From: an uncultured Actinomycetes bacterium
GTDB taxonomy: Bacteria > Actinomycetota > Actinomycetes > Mycobacteriales > Mycobacteriaceae
Assembly (NCBI GenBank): GCA_903877095.1
Contig: CAIRCP010000075.1
Span: 1 to 51,696 of the forward strand
Length of the DNA: 51,696 bases
Direction of reading: 5' to 3'
Shown here in pieces: positions 17,263 to 26,878 of the stretch. How positions within the stretch are numbered: the stretch's first letter is position 1; each line of letters opens with the position of its first letter. Made by a program: the position numbers and the translations under genes. Below the pieces are notes generated by a model. That model had not been told where the DNA came from and ran no database searches. It worked only from the letters and a program-made list of their open reading frames with translations.

Positions 17263-18503
17263 TGTTCGGTATCGGCATCGCACTCTTTGCGCTCGCCATT
17301 CTGGTGTCGGTGGCGCTGCACGAATGCGGCCACATGTGGGTGGCCCGGGCCACCGGGATGAAGGTGCGGCGCTACTTCGTCGGCTTCGGACCGACGCTGT
17401 GGTCGACCAACCGGCCCAACAGACTGGGCTCCACCGAGTACGGCCTCAAAGCGATCCCGCTCGGCGGGTTCTGCGATATCGCCGGCATGACAGCCGCGGA
17501 GGATCTGCGCCCCGAGGACGAGCCGTACGCGATGTACAAGCAGAAGACCTGGAAGCGGGTCGCCGTCCTGTTCGCCGGGCCGGCGATGAACTTCCTGATC
17601 GGGCTGGTGCTGATCTACGGGATCGCCGTTATCTGGGGTCTGCCCAACCTGCATGCGCCCACCACCGCGGTGGTGGGCGAGACGCAATGCGTGTCAGCGG
17701 AAGTCACCAAGGGCAAGCTCGGCGACTGCACCGGCCCGGGTCCGGCGGCACTGGCCGGCATCAAGTCCGGCGACGTCGTCGTCAAGGTCGGCGGCACCGA
17801 TGTGAAGAACTTCGACGAGATGGTCACGGCCGTGCGCAAGGCGTCCGGGCCCACGCCGTTCGTCGTGCAGCGCACCGAGAACGGCGCCACCCGAGATTTC
17901 ACCACCACCGTCGACGTCACGGCCACGCAACGCTACGTCGCCAAGTCCGGGGACTCCGCGACCGAGTCCGTCCCGACCAGCGTCGGAGCCGTTGGAGTGA
18001 GTGCGGCGATGTTCCCGCCGGCCCGCTACAACATGCTCAGCGCCGTGCCGGCCACCTTCGCCTTCACCGGCGACCTGGGCGTCGAGATCGGCAAGTCGCT
18101 GGCCAAGATCCCGACCAAGGTCGGCGCGCTGGTCCACTCCATCGGCGGTGGCGAACGCGACCCCGAGACGCCGATCAGCGTCGTCGGAGCCAGCATCATC
18201 GGCGGCGACACCGTCGACCACGGGATGTGGGTTGCGTTCTGGTTCTTCCTCGCTCAGCTCAACCTGGTGCTGGGCGCCATCAACCTGGTGCCGCTGTTGC
18301 CGTTCGACGGCGGGCACATCGCGGTCGCGCTCTACGAGAAGTTGCGCAACGTGTTTCGCGCGGCGCGCGGCCTGGTACCGGCCGGGCCGGTGGACTACGG
18401 CAAGCTGATGCCGGCCACGTACGTGATCCTCGTGATTGTCGTCGGTTACATGGCCTTGACCGTCACCGCCGACCTGGTGAATCCAATCCGCCTGTTCCAG
18501 TAG
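17259..18503 (+). CDS. rip1: Site-2 metalloprotease Rip1
   Basis: Intramembrane zinc protease that cleaves anti-sigma factors (RskA, RslA, RsmA in M. tuberculosis) and so controls SigK, SigL and SigM. The 414-residue protein has HECGH (H21, E22, H25) in the first helix, a central PDZ domain (about residues 150-250: [19 protein letters not shown]), and the C-terminal LLPFDGGHI motif that supplies the third ligand. GGAGG at 17241-17245 precedes ATG 17259. Its proximity to SigK-type fasciclin genes is notable, because Rip1 releases SigK from RskA. Rv2869c equivalent. Confidence 0.95.
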   Translation: MMFGIGIALFALAILVSVALHECGHMWVARATGMKVRRYFVGFGPTLWSTNRPNRLGSTEYGLKAIPLGGFCDIAGMTAAEDLRPEDEPYAMYKQKTWKRVAVLFAGPAMNFLIGLVLIYGIAVIWGLPNLHAPTTAVVGETQCVSAEVTKGKLGDCTGPGPAALAGIKSGDVVVKVGGTDVKNFDEMVTAVRKASGPTPFVVQRTENGATRDFTTTVDVTATQRYVAKSGDSATESVPTSVGAVGVSAAMFPPARYNMLSAVPATFAFTGDLGVEIGKSLAKIPTKVGALVHSIGGGERDPETPISVVGASIIGGDTVDHGMWVAFWFFLAQLNLVLGAINLVPLLPFDGGHIAVALYEKLRNVFRAARGLVPAGPVDYGKLMPATYVILVIVVGYMALTVTADLVNPIRLFQ

Positions 18504-18512
18504 GAGATTCGT

Positions 18513-19697
18513 ATGACGCCCTCGAACGGTCCGTCAATCGGTCTGGGGATGCCGGCCGCTCCGCCGCCGGTCCTCGCGCCGCGACGCAAGACCCGCCAAC
18601 TCATGGTGCGCGACGTCGGGGTCGGCAGCGACTACCCCATATCGGTGCAGTCGATGTGCACCACCAAGACTCACGACGTCAATGCGACGCTGCAGCAGAT
18701 CGCCGAACTGACCGCCGCCGGCTGCAACATCGTCCGGGTGGCGTGCCCCCGGCAGGAGGACGCCGATGCGCTCGCCGAGATCGCTCGCCACAGCAACCTT
18801 CCGGTGATCGCCGACATCCACTTTCAGCCCAAGTACATCTTCGCTGCCATCGACGCCGGCTGCGCCGCGGTCCGGGTCAACCCGGGCAACATCAAGGAGT
18901 TCGACGGACGCGTCGCTGAGGTCGCGAAAGCCGCAGGTGCGGCCGGGATCCCGATTCGCATCGGGGTGAACGCCGGCTCGCTGGACAAGCGATTCCTGGA
19001 GAAATACGGCAAGGCCACCCCTGAGGCGCTCGTGGAATCCGCGCTGTGGGAAGCGTCGCTGTTCGAGGAGCACGGCTTCGGCGACATCAAGATCAGCGTG
19101 AAGCACAACGACCCGGTGGTCATGGTGGCCGCCTACCGACTACTGGCCGAGAAATGCGACTACCCCTTGCATCTCGGCGTCACCGAGGCCGGCCCGGCGT
19201 TCCAGGGCACCATCAAGTCCGCCGTCGCGTTCGGCGCGCTGCTGGCCGAGGGCATCGGCGACACCATCCGGGTGTCGCTGTCGGCGCCACCGGTCGAAGA
19301 GGTCAAGGTCGGCAACCAGATCCTGGAGTCGCTGAACCTGCGGCCCCGCGGACTCGAGATCGTCTCCTGCCCATCCTGTGGGCGCGCCCAGGTCGACGTC
19401 TACAAGCTGGCGAACGAGGTCACCGCCGGGCTGGAAGGCCTCGACGTCCCGCTGCGGGTGGCGGTGATGGGCTGTGTCGTCAACGGACCGGGGGAGGCCC
19501 GCGAAGCCGATCTCGGGGTGGCGTCCGGCAACGGCAAGGGTCAGATCTTCGTCAAGGGCGAGGTGATCAAAACCGTGTCGGAGTCGCAGATCGTCGAGAC
19601 GCTCATCGAGGAGGCCATGCGCCTCGCGGAAGAAATGCGCGGCGCTGACGGTTCGGCCGCGGCTACCGGCGGATCGCCGGTGGTCACCGTAAGCTGA
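18513..19697 (+). CDS. ispG: 4-hydroxy-3-methylbut-2-enyl diphosphate synthase
   Basis: Iron-sulfur enzyme of the MEP pathway converting MEcPP to HMBPP. The 394-residue protein has an N-terminal TIM barrel ([28 protein letters not shown]) and a C-terminal ferredoxin-reductase-like domain with the 4Fe-4S cysteines in [11 protein letters not shown] and [15 protein letters not shown] lies 8 nt before ATG 18513. It follows rip1 by 9 bp in the conserved dxr-rip1-ispG operon. Confidence 0.96.
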   Translation: MTPSNGPSIGLGMPAAPPPVLAPRRKTRQLMVRDVGVGSDYPISVQSMCTTKTHDVNATLQQIAELTAAGCNIVRVACPRQEDADALAEIARHSNLPVIADIHFQPKYIFAAIDAGCAAVRVNPGNIKEFDGRVAEVAKAAGAAGIPIRIGVNAGSLDKRFLEKYGKATPEALVESALWEASLFEEHGFGDIKISVKHNDPVVMVAAYRLLAEKCDYPLHLGVTEAGPAFQGTIKSAVAFGALLAEGIGDTIRVSLSAPPVEEVKVGNQILESLNLRPRGLEIVSCPSCGRAQVDVYKLANEVTAGLEGLDVPLRVAVMGCVVNGPGEAREADLGVASGNGKGQIFVKGEVIKTVSESQIVETLIEEAMRLAEEMRGADGSAAATGGSPVVTVS

Positions 19698-19739
19698 CGG
19701 GGCAATCCTCCCGCGGGTGACTCCTGCAGAAAGACACTC

Positions 19740-20594
19740 ATGTCGGCTCCCTCCCTGTTCCGCTCCGTCGAGGGACGGCGGGTGGCGGTGGTGCGGGACG
19801 CCGCGGCGGTCGAACGGGTTCTGGCCGACGATCCGGTCGCGGCCTGCATGGTGGCCGCCAGAGTCGCCGACCACGGACTCGACCCGGCCAGCATCGGTGG
19901 CGAGGTCTGGACACGCCGCCGCGCCGAGGAGTCGCTGTGCTACGCCGGTGCCAATCTCATTCCGCTGCGGGGCGCACCGGCCGATTTGCGGGCCTTCGCC
20001 GATCAGGCACTCAGCGGGCCACGGCGGTGCTCGTCGCTGGTCGGACCGGCCGAGTTGGTGCTGCCGATGTGGGAGCGGCTCGAACGCGGCTGGGGACCGG
20101 CCCGCGATGTCCGGGCGCGGCAACCGCTGATGGCGTTGCGCACGGCGCCGCGCTGCGTGACCGACCGGGCCGTGCGGCGGGTGCGGGTCGATGAGCTGGA
20201 CGCCTACCTCGTGGCCGCGGTGGACATGTTCATCGGTGAGGTGGGCATCGACCCGCGGGTCGGCGACGGCGGTCGCGGGTATCGCCGCCGGGTGGCCAAC
20301 CTGATCGCAGCCGGCCGGGCCTTCGCGCGGTTCGAGCACGGGCGGGTGGTGTTCAAAGCCGAGATCGGCTCGCAGTCTCCCGCGGTCGGCCAGATCCAGG
20401 GTGTCTGGGTGCACCCGGAATGGCGCGGCCACGGCATCGGGACGGCGGGCACGGCGTCGGTCGCTTCGGCCGTGCTCGGCACCGGCCGTATCGCGAGCCT
20501 CTACGTCAACAGCTACAACACCGTCGCGCGGGCGGCCTACGCCAGCGTCGGGTTCCGTGAGGTCGGCACCTTCGCCACCGTCCTGCTGGACTAA
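19740..20594 (+). CDS. GNAT family N-acetyltransferase with DUF4081
   Basis: A 284-residue two-part acetyltransferase (Rv2867c equivalent). The N-terminal half (about 1-130) resembles DUF4081 and lacks the acetyl-CoA site. The C-terminal GNAT domain has strand beta-4 IQGVWVHPEWRG followed by the pyrophosphate-binding loop RGHGIGTAGTA (about residues 227-237) and the closing YNTVARAAYASVGFREVGTF. The substrate is unknown. It sits 42 bp after ispG, last in the dxr operon; the relFG toxin-antitoxin pair that follows it in M. tuberculosis is absent. Confidence 0.9.
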   Translation: MSAPSLFRSVEGRRVAVVRDAAAVERVLADDPVAACMVAARVADHGLDPASIGGEVWTRRRAEESLCYAGANLIPLRGAPADLRAFADQALSGPRRCSSLVGPAELVLPMWERLERGWGPARDVRARQPLMALRTAPRCVTDRAVRRVRVDELDAYLVAAVDMFIGEVGIDPRVGDGGRGYRRRVANLIAAGRAFARFEHGRVVFKAEIGSQSPAVGQIQGVWVHPEWRGHGIGTAGTASVASAVLGTGRIASLYVNSYNTVARAAYASVGFREVGTFATVLLD

Positions 20595-20654
20595 TCCCTC
20601 CCGCTCGTGGAGCAGTGCGCGGTGCGCCTTCGCTCCTTTGCGGTCACGGACTCA

Positions 20655-20660
20655 TAACAT
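20655..20660 (+). promoter_or_regulatory. Candidate -10 for the PBP lipoprotein gene
   Basis: TAACAT lies 8 nt before ATG 20669. With no ribosome-binding site before that ATG, this fits a leaderless transcript starting at or next to the start codon, which is common in mycobacteria. By-eye consensus match only. Confidence 0.4.
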
Positions 20661-20668
20661 CTGCCTCA

Positions 20669-22486
20669 ATGGCAACTTTGAGCTCAATGGCAACACGCGT
20701 CACAGGCCTGGCGCTGGCCGCGGTGACAGCCGCCGGTGCGGTGTCGGCCTGCACCCCTCGTCAGGACGGCCCCGCCCAGGCGGCCGCGATCTTCCTCGCC
20801 GACCTGGGCCGCGGCGACACCGGCGCGGCTGCGGCACTGGCCGACCATCCGACCGAGGCGCAGTCCGACCTCAACGAGGCGTGGTCGGGACTGCAGGCCA
20901 CTCAACTCGACGCCACCATCTTGGGTTCGCGCTACACCGAGGACACCGGCAGTGTGAACTACCGCTTCACCTGGCAGCTGCCCAAGAAGCGCACCTGGAC
21001 CTACGACGGCGTGCTCAACCTGGTCCGCGACGAAGGCACCTGGCGGGTGCGGTGGTCGCCCAGCGCCCTGCATCCCAAGCTCGGTGAGCACCAGACTCTG
21101 GAGCTTCGGGCCGATCCGCCGCGGCGGGCGTCGGTCAACGAGGCCGCCGGCACCGAGGTGCTGGCCCCCGGCCGTCTCTACCGCTATCAGCTCGACGCCG
21201 CCCGCGCCGGCGGCAGCCTGATGGCCAGCGCGAAGGTGGTCGCCGACGTGCTGCGGCAGTTCGACGACACCCTCAACCCGCAGCGCCTGGCCGAGCAGGC
21301 CAGTTCGGCCAGCAAGCCACTGGATCTCATCACGCTGCGTCAATCCGACCACGACAAGGTGGCCGGGGTTCTCGATCCGCTGCCCGGTGTCATCGTCACC
21401 GAACAGGCTGAAATGCTGCCCACCGACGACCGTTTCGCACCCGCGGTGATCAGCGAGGTCAAGAAGGCCGTCCAGGACGACCTGGACGGCGAAGCCGGCT
21501 GGCGAATCGTCAGCGTCAACCAGAACAGCGCCGACGTCGACGTGCTCAACGAAGTCGCACCTAAGCCGGCGCCGTCGATCACCGTGACGCTGGACCGGCT
21601 GGTTCAGGACGCCGCCCAGCGCGCGGTGGACGACCAGTGGCGCAAGGCGATGCTGGTGGTGATCAAACCGTCGACCGGGGACATCCTGGCGTTGGCGCAG
21701 AACGCCGCTGCCGACGCCGACGGCCCGGCGGCGACCACTGGGCTGTACCCGCCCGGTTCGACGTTCAAGATCGTCACCGCCGGCGCGGCGATCCAGAACA
21801 AGATGGCTGACCCCGACACCATGCTCGGCTGCCCCGGGCAGATCGACATCGGCGACCGGACCATCCCCAACTACGACAAGTTCGATCTGGGCCTGGTTCC
21901 GATGGCCAAGGCCTTCGCCAACTCGTGCAACACCACCTTCGCCGAACTGGCCAGCCGGATGCCGCCGACCGCGCTGACCGTCGCGGCATCGCAGTTCGGG
22001 ATCGGGCCGGACTACAGCGTCGAAGGCCTCACCACGGTCACCGGGATGGTGCCCCCCACGGTGGATCTGGCCGAACGCACCGAAGACGGGTTCGGGCAGG
22101 GAAAGGTTCTGGTCACCCCGTTCGGGATGGCGTTGGCGGCGGCGACGGTGGCGGCCGGCAAGACCGCGACCCCGCGGCTCATCGCCGGCAGCGAAACCAC
22201 CGAGACCGGCGAGCACCCCCCAGTCGACCCGGTCACGCTCGCCGGACTGCGCACCATGATGCGGGAGGTAGTGACCAACGGCACAGCCAAGGACATCGAC
22301 GGCCTCGGGCAGGTGTACGGCAAGACCGGGGAAGCGGAATTTCAGGGCGGTTCGCACGCCTGGTTCACCGGTTACCGGGGCGACCTCGCCTTCGCGGGAC
22401 TGATCGTCGGCGGTGGCAGTTCGACCTACGCCGTGCGGATGGTGCGCCACATGCTCGAGGCGCTCCCGCCGGACTTCCTGGCCTGA
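20669..22486 (+). CDS. Penicillin-binding lipoprotein (transpeptidase)
   Basis: A 605-residue lipoprotein transpeptidase (Rv2864c equivalent) for peptidoglycan cross-linking. The signal peptide ends at lipobox VSAC (C28), then an NTF2-like MecA-type domain, a linker/dimerisation region and the penicillin-binding domain. All three active-site motifs are present: S364-T-F-K367 in PPGSTFKIVTAG, S419-C-N421 in ANSCNTTFAE, and K552-T-G in YGKTGEAEF. The start is ambiguous between ATG 20669 and ATG 20687, both in the context CTCAATGGCAAC; I chose 20669 because of the -10 element. It converges on the Rieske gene. Confidence 0.93.
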   Translation: MATLSSMATRVTGLALAAVTAAGAVSACTPRQDGPAQAAAIFLADLGRGDTGAAAALADHPTEAQSDLNEAWSGLQATQLDATILGSRYTEDTGSVNYRFTWQLPKKRTWTYDGVLNLVRDEGTWRVRWSPSALHPKLGEHQTLELRADPPRRASVNEAAGTEVLAPGRLYRYQLDAARAGGSLMASAKVVADVLRQFDDTLNPQRLAEQASSASKPLDLITLRQSDHDKVAGVLDPLPGVIVTEQAEMLPTDDRFAPAVISEVKKAVQDDLDGEAGWRIVSVNQNSADVDVLNEVAPKPAPSITVTLDRLVQDAAQRAVDDQWRKAMLVVIKPSTGDILALAQNAAADADGPAATTGLYPPGSTFKIVTAGAAIQNKMADPDTMLGCPGQIDIGDRTIPNYDKFDLGLVPMAKAFANSCNTTFAELASRMPPTALTVAASQFGIGPDYSVEGLTTVTGMVPPTVDLAERTEDGFGQGKVLVTPFGMALAAATVAAGKTATPRLIAGSETTETGEHPPVDPVTLAGLRTMMREVVTNGTAKDIDGLGQVYGKTGEAEFQGGSHAWFTGYRGDLAFAGLIVGGGSSTYAVRMVRHMLEALPPDFLA

Positions 22487-22491
22487 AAGAG

Positions 22492-22866
22492 CTATCCGGT
22501 AACGATCTGACCGTCGCGGACCGTCACCGGACGGGCCACCAGTGGCTCCATCGCCGGGCCGCGCTCCACAGCGCCGTCGAGGGTGAATCTGCTTCCGTGG
22601 CAGGGGCATTCGATGCCATCGTTCTTCACGGCGACTTTGCATCCGGCGTGGGTGCAGCGGGCGAGGAACCCCTTGAAGACCCCTGGGCTGGGCTGGGTGA
22701 TGAGGATGCCGTCGACGATCACGGCCTGCCCGACGTCGGCGGTGGCGGTCAGCGTCCGGCCGGCTGCCGAAGGGGGGGCGACGGGCGCGGCGCCCTGCTT
22801 GCCGCAGCCAGCCAGGGGAGCGACCGCCGCCCCGATCAGGACTGTCCGCCTCGGTAACTCAGCCAT
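22492..22866 (-). CDS. Rieske [2Fe-2S] lipoprotein, probably Tat-exported
   Basis: A 124-residue stand-alone Rieske protein. The cluster ligands are C71 and H73 (CTHAGC) and C87 and H90 (CPCHGS); C76 and C89 are placed for the usual disulfide. The N-terminus RRTVLIGAAVAPLAGC has twin arginines and a lipobox with C21, suggesting folded export by Tat and lipid anchoring. It lacks the long helices of the bc1-complex Rieske subunit and looks like a peripheral electron carrier of unknown partner. It is convergent with the PBP gene (5 bp between stops). Confidence 0.92.
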   Translation of the reverse strand: MAELPRRTVLIGAAVAPLAGCGKQGAAPVAPPSAAGRTLTATADVGQAVIVDGILITQPSPGVFKGFLARCTHAGCKVAVKNDGIECPCHGSRFTLDGAVERGPAMEPLVARPVTVRDGQIVTG

Positions 22867-22943
22867 GGAAATTGAGCGTAATCGAGGGCGGCACTACGCC
22901 GTGGCCGGGCGCACTGCCTTGGCGGCGGTAAATTGGAGTGGTC

Positions 22944-23573
22944 ATGACTGAAATCCAGAACCGGATCGACACCACCGCCGTCGTCAAGTACGACGCCGCT
23001 CCCACCGTTCGGGTGTCCGACGCCGACCGCAACGGAACGCTGCGGCGGCTGCACAACGCCGTCGCCCTCGGGTTGATCGACATCGGCGAGTTCGAGGAGC
23101 GCTCGGTTCAAGTTTCGCTGGCACGTCAGCCCGCCGACCTGGAAGCGCTGGTCGAGGATCTGCCCAGGGCGGGCGGGGTCGCGTCGTCGTCGGCCGACCG
23201 GCTGGAGTTGCGCGGCTGGATGGGTTCGCTGCGCCGGCACGGGGAGTGGACCGTCCCGACCCGGCTGTCGCTGGTGCGCCGGGTGGGCTCGGTGGAATTG
23301 GACCTCACCACCGCCCGGTTCGCCGGTCCGGTGGTCGTGATCGAACTCGACCTGATCCGCGGATCGCTCGACCTGAGTCTGCCCGACGGTGCCAGCGCAT
23401 CGCTCGACGACGTCACCGTCTACGGCGGCACCGCCCGCGACCGCCGGAAGAACCCGCCGGCCGAAGGCACACCGAACGTGATCCTCACCGGCCGGGTCGT
23501 GATGGGCTCGGTGAACATCCGCGGACCGCGGAAGTCGAAAATGCCGGTGCCTCCGGTGCTCCGCCGCCGCTAA
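22944..23573 (+). CDS. DUF1707 domain protein
   Basis: A 209-residue actinobacterial protein. The N-terminal DUF1707 (about residues 15-68) reads [20 protein letters not shown] and [19 protein letters not shown], a compact DNA-binding-like domain shared with SHOCT-type proteins. The C-terminal half is rich in beta strands ([20 protein letters not shown]) and resembles the LiaF/DUF2154-like cell-wall stress domain. There is no transmembrane segment. GGAG lies 5 nt before ATG 22944. It lies 11 bp before map and could share its transcript. Confidence 0.85.
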   Translation: MTEIQNRIDTTAVVKYDAAPTVRVSDADRNGTLRRLHNAVALGLIDIGEFEERSVQVSLARQPADLEALVEDLPRAGGVASSSADRLELRGWMGSLRRHGEWTVPTRLSLVRRVGSVELDLTTARFAGPVVVIELDLIRGSLDLSLPDGASASLDDVTVYGGTARDRRKNPPAEGTPNVILTGRVVMGSVNIRGPRKSKMPVPPVLRRR

Positions 23574-23584
23574 AGTCGACCAAC

Positions 23585-24442
23585 ATGTCAGTGCGCAGCG
23601 CTCTGAGCGCCGGGGTGGTCTCACCGATTCGCCCGGTGCCCAAATCCATTGAACGGCCCGAATACGTCGGCCGGTCCACCGCCGCCGAGGGCGGCGAGCC
23701 GTGGGTGCAGACCCCCGAGGTCATCGAGCAGATGCGGATCGCCGGACGCATCGCGGCCGGCGCGCTCGCCGAGGCGGGCAACGCCGTCGCACCCGGGGTG
23801 AGCACCGACGAACTGGACCGCATCGCCCACGACTACATGGTCGACCACGGCGCCTACCCGTCGACGCTGGGCTACAAGGGATTCCCCAAGTCGTGCTGTA
23901 CCTCGCTCAACGAGATCATCTGCCACGGCATCCCGGACTCGACGGTGATCGCCGACGGCGACATCGTCAACATCGACGTCACCGCCTACATCCACGGCGT
24001 CCACGGCGACACGAACGCCACCTTCCTCGCCGGTGACGTCAGCGAGGAGCACCGGCTGCTTGTCGAGCGGACCCGGGAAGCCACCATGCGCGCCATCAAG
24101 GCCGTCAAACCGGGACGGGCGCTGTCGGTGGTGGGCCGGGTCATCGAGTCGTACGCGAATCGCTTCGGCTACAACGTGGTTCGCGACTTCACCGGCCACG
24201 GCATCGGCACCACCTTCCACAACGGCCTGGTCGTGCTGCACTACGACCAGCCCGACGTCGAGACGGTGATCGAGCCCGGAATGACGTTCACCATCGAGCC
24301 GATGATCAACCTCGGCTCGCTGGACTACGCAATCTGGGACGACGGCTGGACGGTGGCCACCACCGACCGCAAATGGACGGCGCAGTTCGAGCACACCATC
24401 GTGGTGACCGGGGACGGCGCCGAAATCCTCACGCTGCCATGA
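23585..24442 (+). CDS. map: Methionine aminopeptidase, type I with N-terminal extension
   Basis: Removes the initiator Met from nascent proteins. The 285-residue product equals M. tuberculosis MapB (Rv2861c) in length and numbering. Metal ligands are D131 (NIDV), D142 (HGDTNATF), H205 (GHGIG), E238 (TIEPM) and E269 (FEHT); H114 (CHGIP) is the substrate-binding His. The ~40-residue N-terminal extension with a Pro-rich SPIRPVP motif is characteristic of actinobacterial MapB and is thought to contact the ribosome. Its stop overlaps the cobQ start (ATGA). Confidence 0.96.
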   Translation: MSVRSALSAGVVSPIRPVPKSIERPEYVGRSTAAEGGEPWVQTPEVIEQMRIAGRIAAGALAEAGNAVAPGVSTDELDRIAHDYMVDHGAYPSTLGYKGFPKSCCTSLNEIICHGIPDSTVIADGDIVNIDVTAYIHGVHGDTNATFLAGDVSEEHRLLVERTREATMRAIKAVKPGRALSVVGRVIESYANRFGYNVVRDFTGHGIGTTFHNGLVVLHYDQPDVETVIEPGMTFTIEPMINLGSLDYAIWDDGWTVATTDRKWTAQFEHTIVVTGDGAEILTLP

Positions 24443-25980
24443 CGTCACGCACCGGCGGCGCGCTGCTCGTCGCCGGAACCACGTCTGACGCCGGAAAGTC
24501 GATGGTGGTTGCCGGACTGTGCCGGTTGTTGGCGCGCAAGGGAATCCGGGTCGCGCCGTTCAAGGCGCAGAACATGAGCAACAACTCGGTGGTCGCCCTG
24601 GACGGAGAAGGGGGCGGCGGTGAAATCGGCCGCGCCCAAGCGATGCAGGCCCGCGCCGCCGGCCTGGCCCCCAGCGTGCGTTTCAACCCGATTCTGCTCA
24701 AGCCCGGCAGTGACCGCACCTCGCAACTGCTGGTGCGTGGGCGGCCGGTCGGCACCGTCGGGGCGCGCGACTACGTCCGGCACCGGGACCGGCTGGCCGG
24801 GGTGGTCGCCGACGAACTCGCCGGTCTGCGAGCCGAATTCGACGTCGTGCTGTGTGAAGGAGCCGGATCGCCGGCCGAGATCAATCTTCGCGCAACGGAT
24901 TTGGCGAACATGGGGCTGGCCCGGGCGGCGAACCTGCCCGTCGTCGTGGTGGGGGACATCGACCGCGGCGGTGTGCTCGCGCACTTCTTCGGCACCGTCG
25001 CAATGCTCTCACCGCAGGATCAGGCCCTCGTCGCGGGCTTCATCGTCAACAAGTTCCGCGGCGATCCGGCCCTGCTGGCTCCTGGCCTGGATCAACTGGC
25101 GGCGCTCACCGGCCGACCGACCTACGGGGTGCTGCCCTACAGCGACGGATTATGGCTGGACGCCGAGGATTCGGTGTCGGTGGTGGCGCGGGAGATCGTC
25201 GGCGTGCCCGCACCGCCGCGCGGCAGCCAGTGGTTGCGGGTGGCCGCGGTGCGGCTGCCCCGGATCTCCAACTCCACCGACGTCGAGGCGTTGGCCTGCG
25301 AGCCCGGTGTTTCCGTGCGGTGGGCGGGTGAACCCGCGGAGCTCGCGGACGCCGACATCGTGGTGCTTCCCGGCAGCAAGGCCACGGTCAGCGATCTGCA
25401 ATGGCTTCGGGATACCGGGCTGGCCGACGCCGTCCTGGCGCACGCCCGGCGGGGCGGGGTGGTGCTCGGTGTGTGTGGCGGCATGCAGATGCTGTGCGGC
25501 CGGATCGAGGACCGCGTGGAGAGCGCGCGGGGGAGTGTTGAGGGCCTGGGGCTGTTGGACGCCGACATCGTCTTCGAGCCCGAGAAGGTGCTCTGCCGGT
25601 GGGAGGCGTCGTCAGACGGGCTGGACGGCTACGAGATTCACCACGGGCGGGTGGTCCGGTGCGCCGAGGAGCAGTGGTTCGAAGCCGGTGGTGCCGCCCA
25701 AGGCTACGTCCGCGGCTACGTGTTCGGCACCCACTGGCACGGCCTGCTGGACAACGACGGCTTCCGGCGGCGCTGGCTGGAACAGGCCGCCCAGGCTGCC
25801 GGCCGGTCCGGATTCGTCGTGGCGACCGACGTCAGCGTGCCGGCCCGCCGTGACGCCCAACTCGACCTGATGGCCGATCTGCTGTCGGCTCACCTGGATG
25901 TGGACGCCGTGCTGGACCTGCTGGACGGGCCGACGTCCGCGTCGCCCGTCATCACCACCAGTCTCGTTCGCCTACCCTGA
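24439..25980 (+). CDS. cobQ: Cobyric acid synthase
   Basis: Glutamine-dependent amidation of four side-chain carboxylates of adenosylcobyrinic a,c-diamide in B12 synthesis. The 513-residue protein has the N-terminal DTBS-like ATPase domain with P-loop [11 protein letters not shown] (about residues 14-24) and the signature [10 protein letters not shown]. The C-terminal glutaminase-like domain has nucleophile Cys in [12 protein letters not shown] and catalytic His in FGTHWHGLL. It overlaps map by the ATGA arrangement. In M. tuberculosis cobQ1 lies elsewhere, so this placement differs. It complements cobO, cobB, the chelatase and cysG at 43-48 kb. Confidence 0.94.
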   Translation: MTSRTGGALLVAGTTSDAGKSMVVAGLCRLLARKGIRVAPFKAQNMSNNSVVALDGEGGGGEIGRAQAMQARAAGLAPSVRFNPILLKPGSDRTSQLLVRGRPVGTVGARDYVRHRDRLAGVVADELAGLRAEFDVVLCEGAGSPAEINLRATDLANMGLARAANLPVVVVGDIDRGGVLAHFFGTVAMLSPQDQALVAGFIVNKFRGDPALLAPGLDQLAALTGRPTYGVLPYSDGLWLDAEDSVSVVAREIVGVPAPPRGSQWLRVAAVRLPRISNSTDVEALACEPGVSVRWAGEPAELADADIVVLPGSKATVSDLQWLRDTGLADAVLAHARRGGVVLGVCGGMQMLCGRIEDRVESARGSVEGLGLLDADIVFEPEKVLCRWEASSDGLDGYEIHHGRVVRCAEEQWFEAGGAAQGYVRGYVFGTHWHGLLDNDGFRRRWLEQAAQAAGRSGFVVATDVSVPARRDAQLDLMADLLSAHLDVDAVLDLLDGPTSASPVITTSLVRLP

Positions 25981-25985
25981 TCGGC

Positions 25986-26816
25986 ATGGGTGGTCACAGG
26001 GTGTCCGACGACCGATGCGGAGCGCAGCGACGAGGAGGAGTCGGACAGTTAGGGCCGTCCGACGACCGATGCGGAGCGCAGCGACGAGGAGGAGTCGGAC
26101 AGTTAGCGCCGTCCGACGACCGATGCGGAGCGCAGCGACGAGGAGGAGTCGGACAGTTAGCGCTAGTAGCAGGGACGCTGGCGTCCTCGGGGCTCATGAT
26201 GTCCGGGTGCGGTGCCACAGTGGACGGCACCGCGACGTGGCCGGGAGCGACCCTGCAACGGGCGGTGTTGCAAAGCGGCGACTTCCCGGCCGGTGTGCAG
26301 TACAACCGCATCGACGATCAGCCCGGCAAGCCCGACGGCGCCGACGGCCCCCCCTCGATGCTGTCGCGCCCGCAAGGCTGCGCCAATGCCCTGACGACTG
26401 TGATCCGACAGACCGCCGAGCGGGGCCCGGGCAGTGCGGCCAAGTACGCGGTCAACTACGACGGCGCCCGCATCGTGATGACGGTGCTGTCCTGGAATCT
26501 GGACCTCGACGCGATCAGAGCCGAGGCGGACCGCTGCGCGAGGTTCGAGGTGTTCTTCGACCCGAACTCCGACGGCATCCCGATGGCGACCGCCCCCCTG
26601 GGCGGAGTGGACGACGGGGCGCTCGGCTATCAGCAGACGATGAATCTCAACGGCGCCGAGAGTGCCGGCTACATGGTGTTCCAGAACGTCGGCCGCCGGG
26701 CATTGTTCGGGCTGGCCTTCCCGGCGGCCAACCCGGCGATTTCGGCGAAAGCGTCACTGCCGCAAACCTTCTTAGAGATTTCCACCAAACAAGCGGGCAA
26801 GCTACGAGCTTCCTGA
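25986..26816 (+). CDS. Putative lipoprotein with 18-residue N-terminal repeats
   Basis: A 276-residue product. A signal-peptide core (LALVAGTLASSGLMM, about 58-72) ends in a lipobox MSGC with C75; the mature part has no domain I recognise. Upstream of the core, three near-identical 18-residue units (SDDRCGAQRRGGVGQL plus two residues) are encoded by the 54-bp tandem repeat. No ATG, GTG or TTG lies in frame between GTG 26001 and the hydrophobic core, so if the lipoprotein is made from a standard start the repeats must be translated, giving an n-region of about 50-57 residues, very long for a signal peptide. One repeat unit would give a normal length. It starts 5 bp after cobQ. Confidence 0.75.
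   Translation: MGGHRVSDDRCGAQRRGGVGQLGPSDDRCGAQRRGGVGQLAPSDDRCGAQRRGGVGQLALVAGTLASSGLMMSGCGATVDGTATWPGATLQRAVLQSGDFPAGVQYNRIDDQPGKPDGADGPPSMLSRPQGCANALTTVIRQTAERGPGSAAKYAVNYDGARIVMTVLSWNLDLDAIRAEADRCARFEVFFDPNSDGIPMATAPLGGVDDGALGYQQTMNLNGAESAGYMVFQNVGRRALFGLAFPAANPAISAKASLPQTFLEISTKQAGKLRAS
26003..26163 (+). repeat. MIRU-like minisatellite, three 54-bp units
   Basis: Units begin at 26003, 26057 and 26111 with the same GTCCGACGACCGATGCGG start and differ at only one or two bases near the joints. Each is bounded by the inverted pair GTCCGAC/GTCGGAC. The core GATGCGGAGCGCAGCGACGA resembles the core of the M. tuberculosis MIRU elements (GATGCAGAGCGTAGCGATGA, from memory). The period is a multiple of three and the unit is open in more than one frame, so coding survives changes in copy number. 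The position, between cobQ and the next gene, is also typical of MIRUs. Confidence 0.85.
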
Positions 26817-26866
26817 GTAGTCGATAAGAGGCCTCGGAAACCGGGCCGGTGACGCGGGAAAACGCA

Positions 26867-26872
26867 TAGCGT
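26867..26872 (+). promoter_or_regulatory. Candidate -10 for leaderless gene at 26879
   Basis: TAGCGT ends 6 nt before ATG 26879, the spacing expected if transcription begins at the start codon. This decided ATG 26879 over GTG 26873, which would lie upstream of the predicted transcript start. Confidence 0.4.
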
Positions 26873-26878
26873 GTGCCG

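Noticed and set aside
17324..18919. A 531-codon plus-strand frame through rip1 and into ispG
   Set aside because: Offset frame of rip1 (HECGH gene); extremely Arg/Gly-rich shadow.
19140..20432. A 430-codon minus-strand frame over ispG and the GNAT gene
   Set aside because: Antisense to two well-supported genes; no recognisable motif.
20684..22642. A 652-codon open frame on the minus strand across the PBP gene
   Set aside because: It is antisense to a gene with all three PBP motifs, and its composition is the Gly/Arg/Gln-rich pattern of a high-GC shadow frame with no domain.
26003..26163. The 54-bp repeats as a CRISPR array
   Set aside because: The units are contiguous and nearly identical with no unique spacers, and there are no cas genes.
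25898..26827. An alternative plus-strand frame (309 codons) through the minisatellite
   Set aside because: It overlaps the end of cobQ and lacks the signal peptide and lipobox seen in the chosen frame; it is open because of high GC and a repeat length divisible by three.
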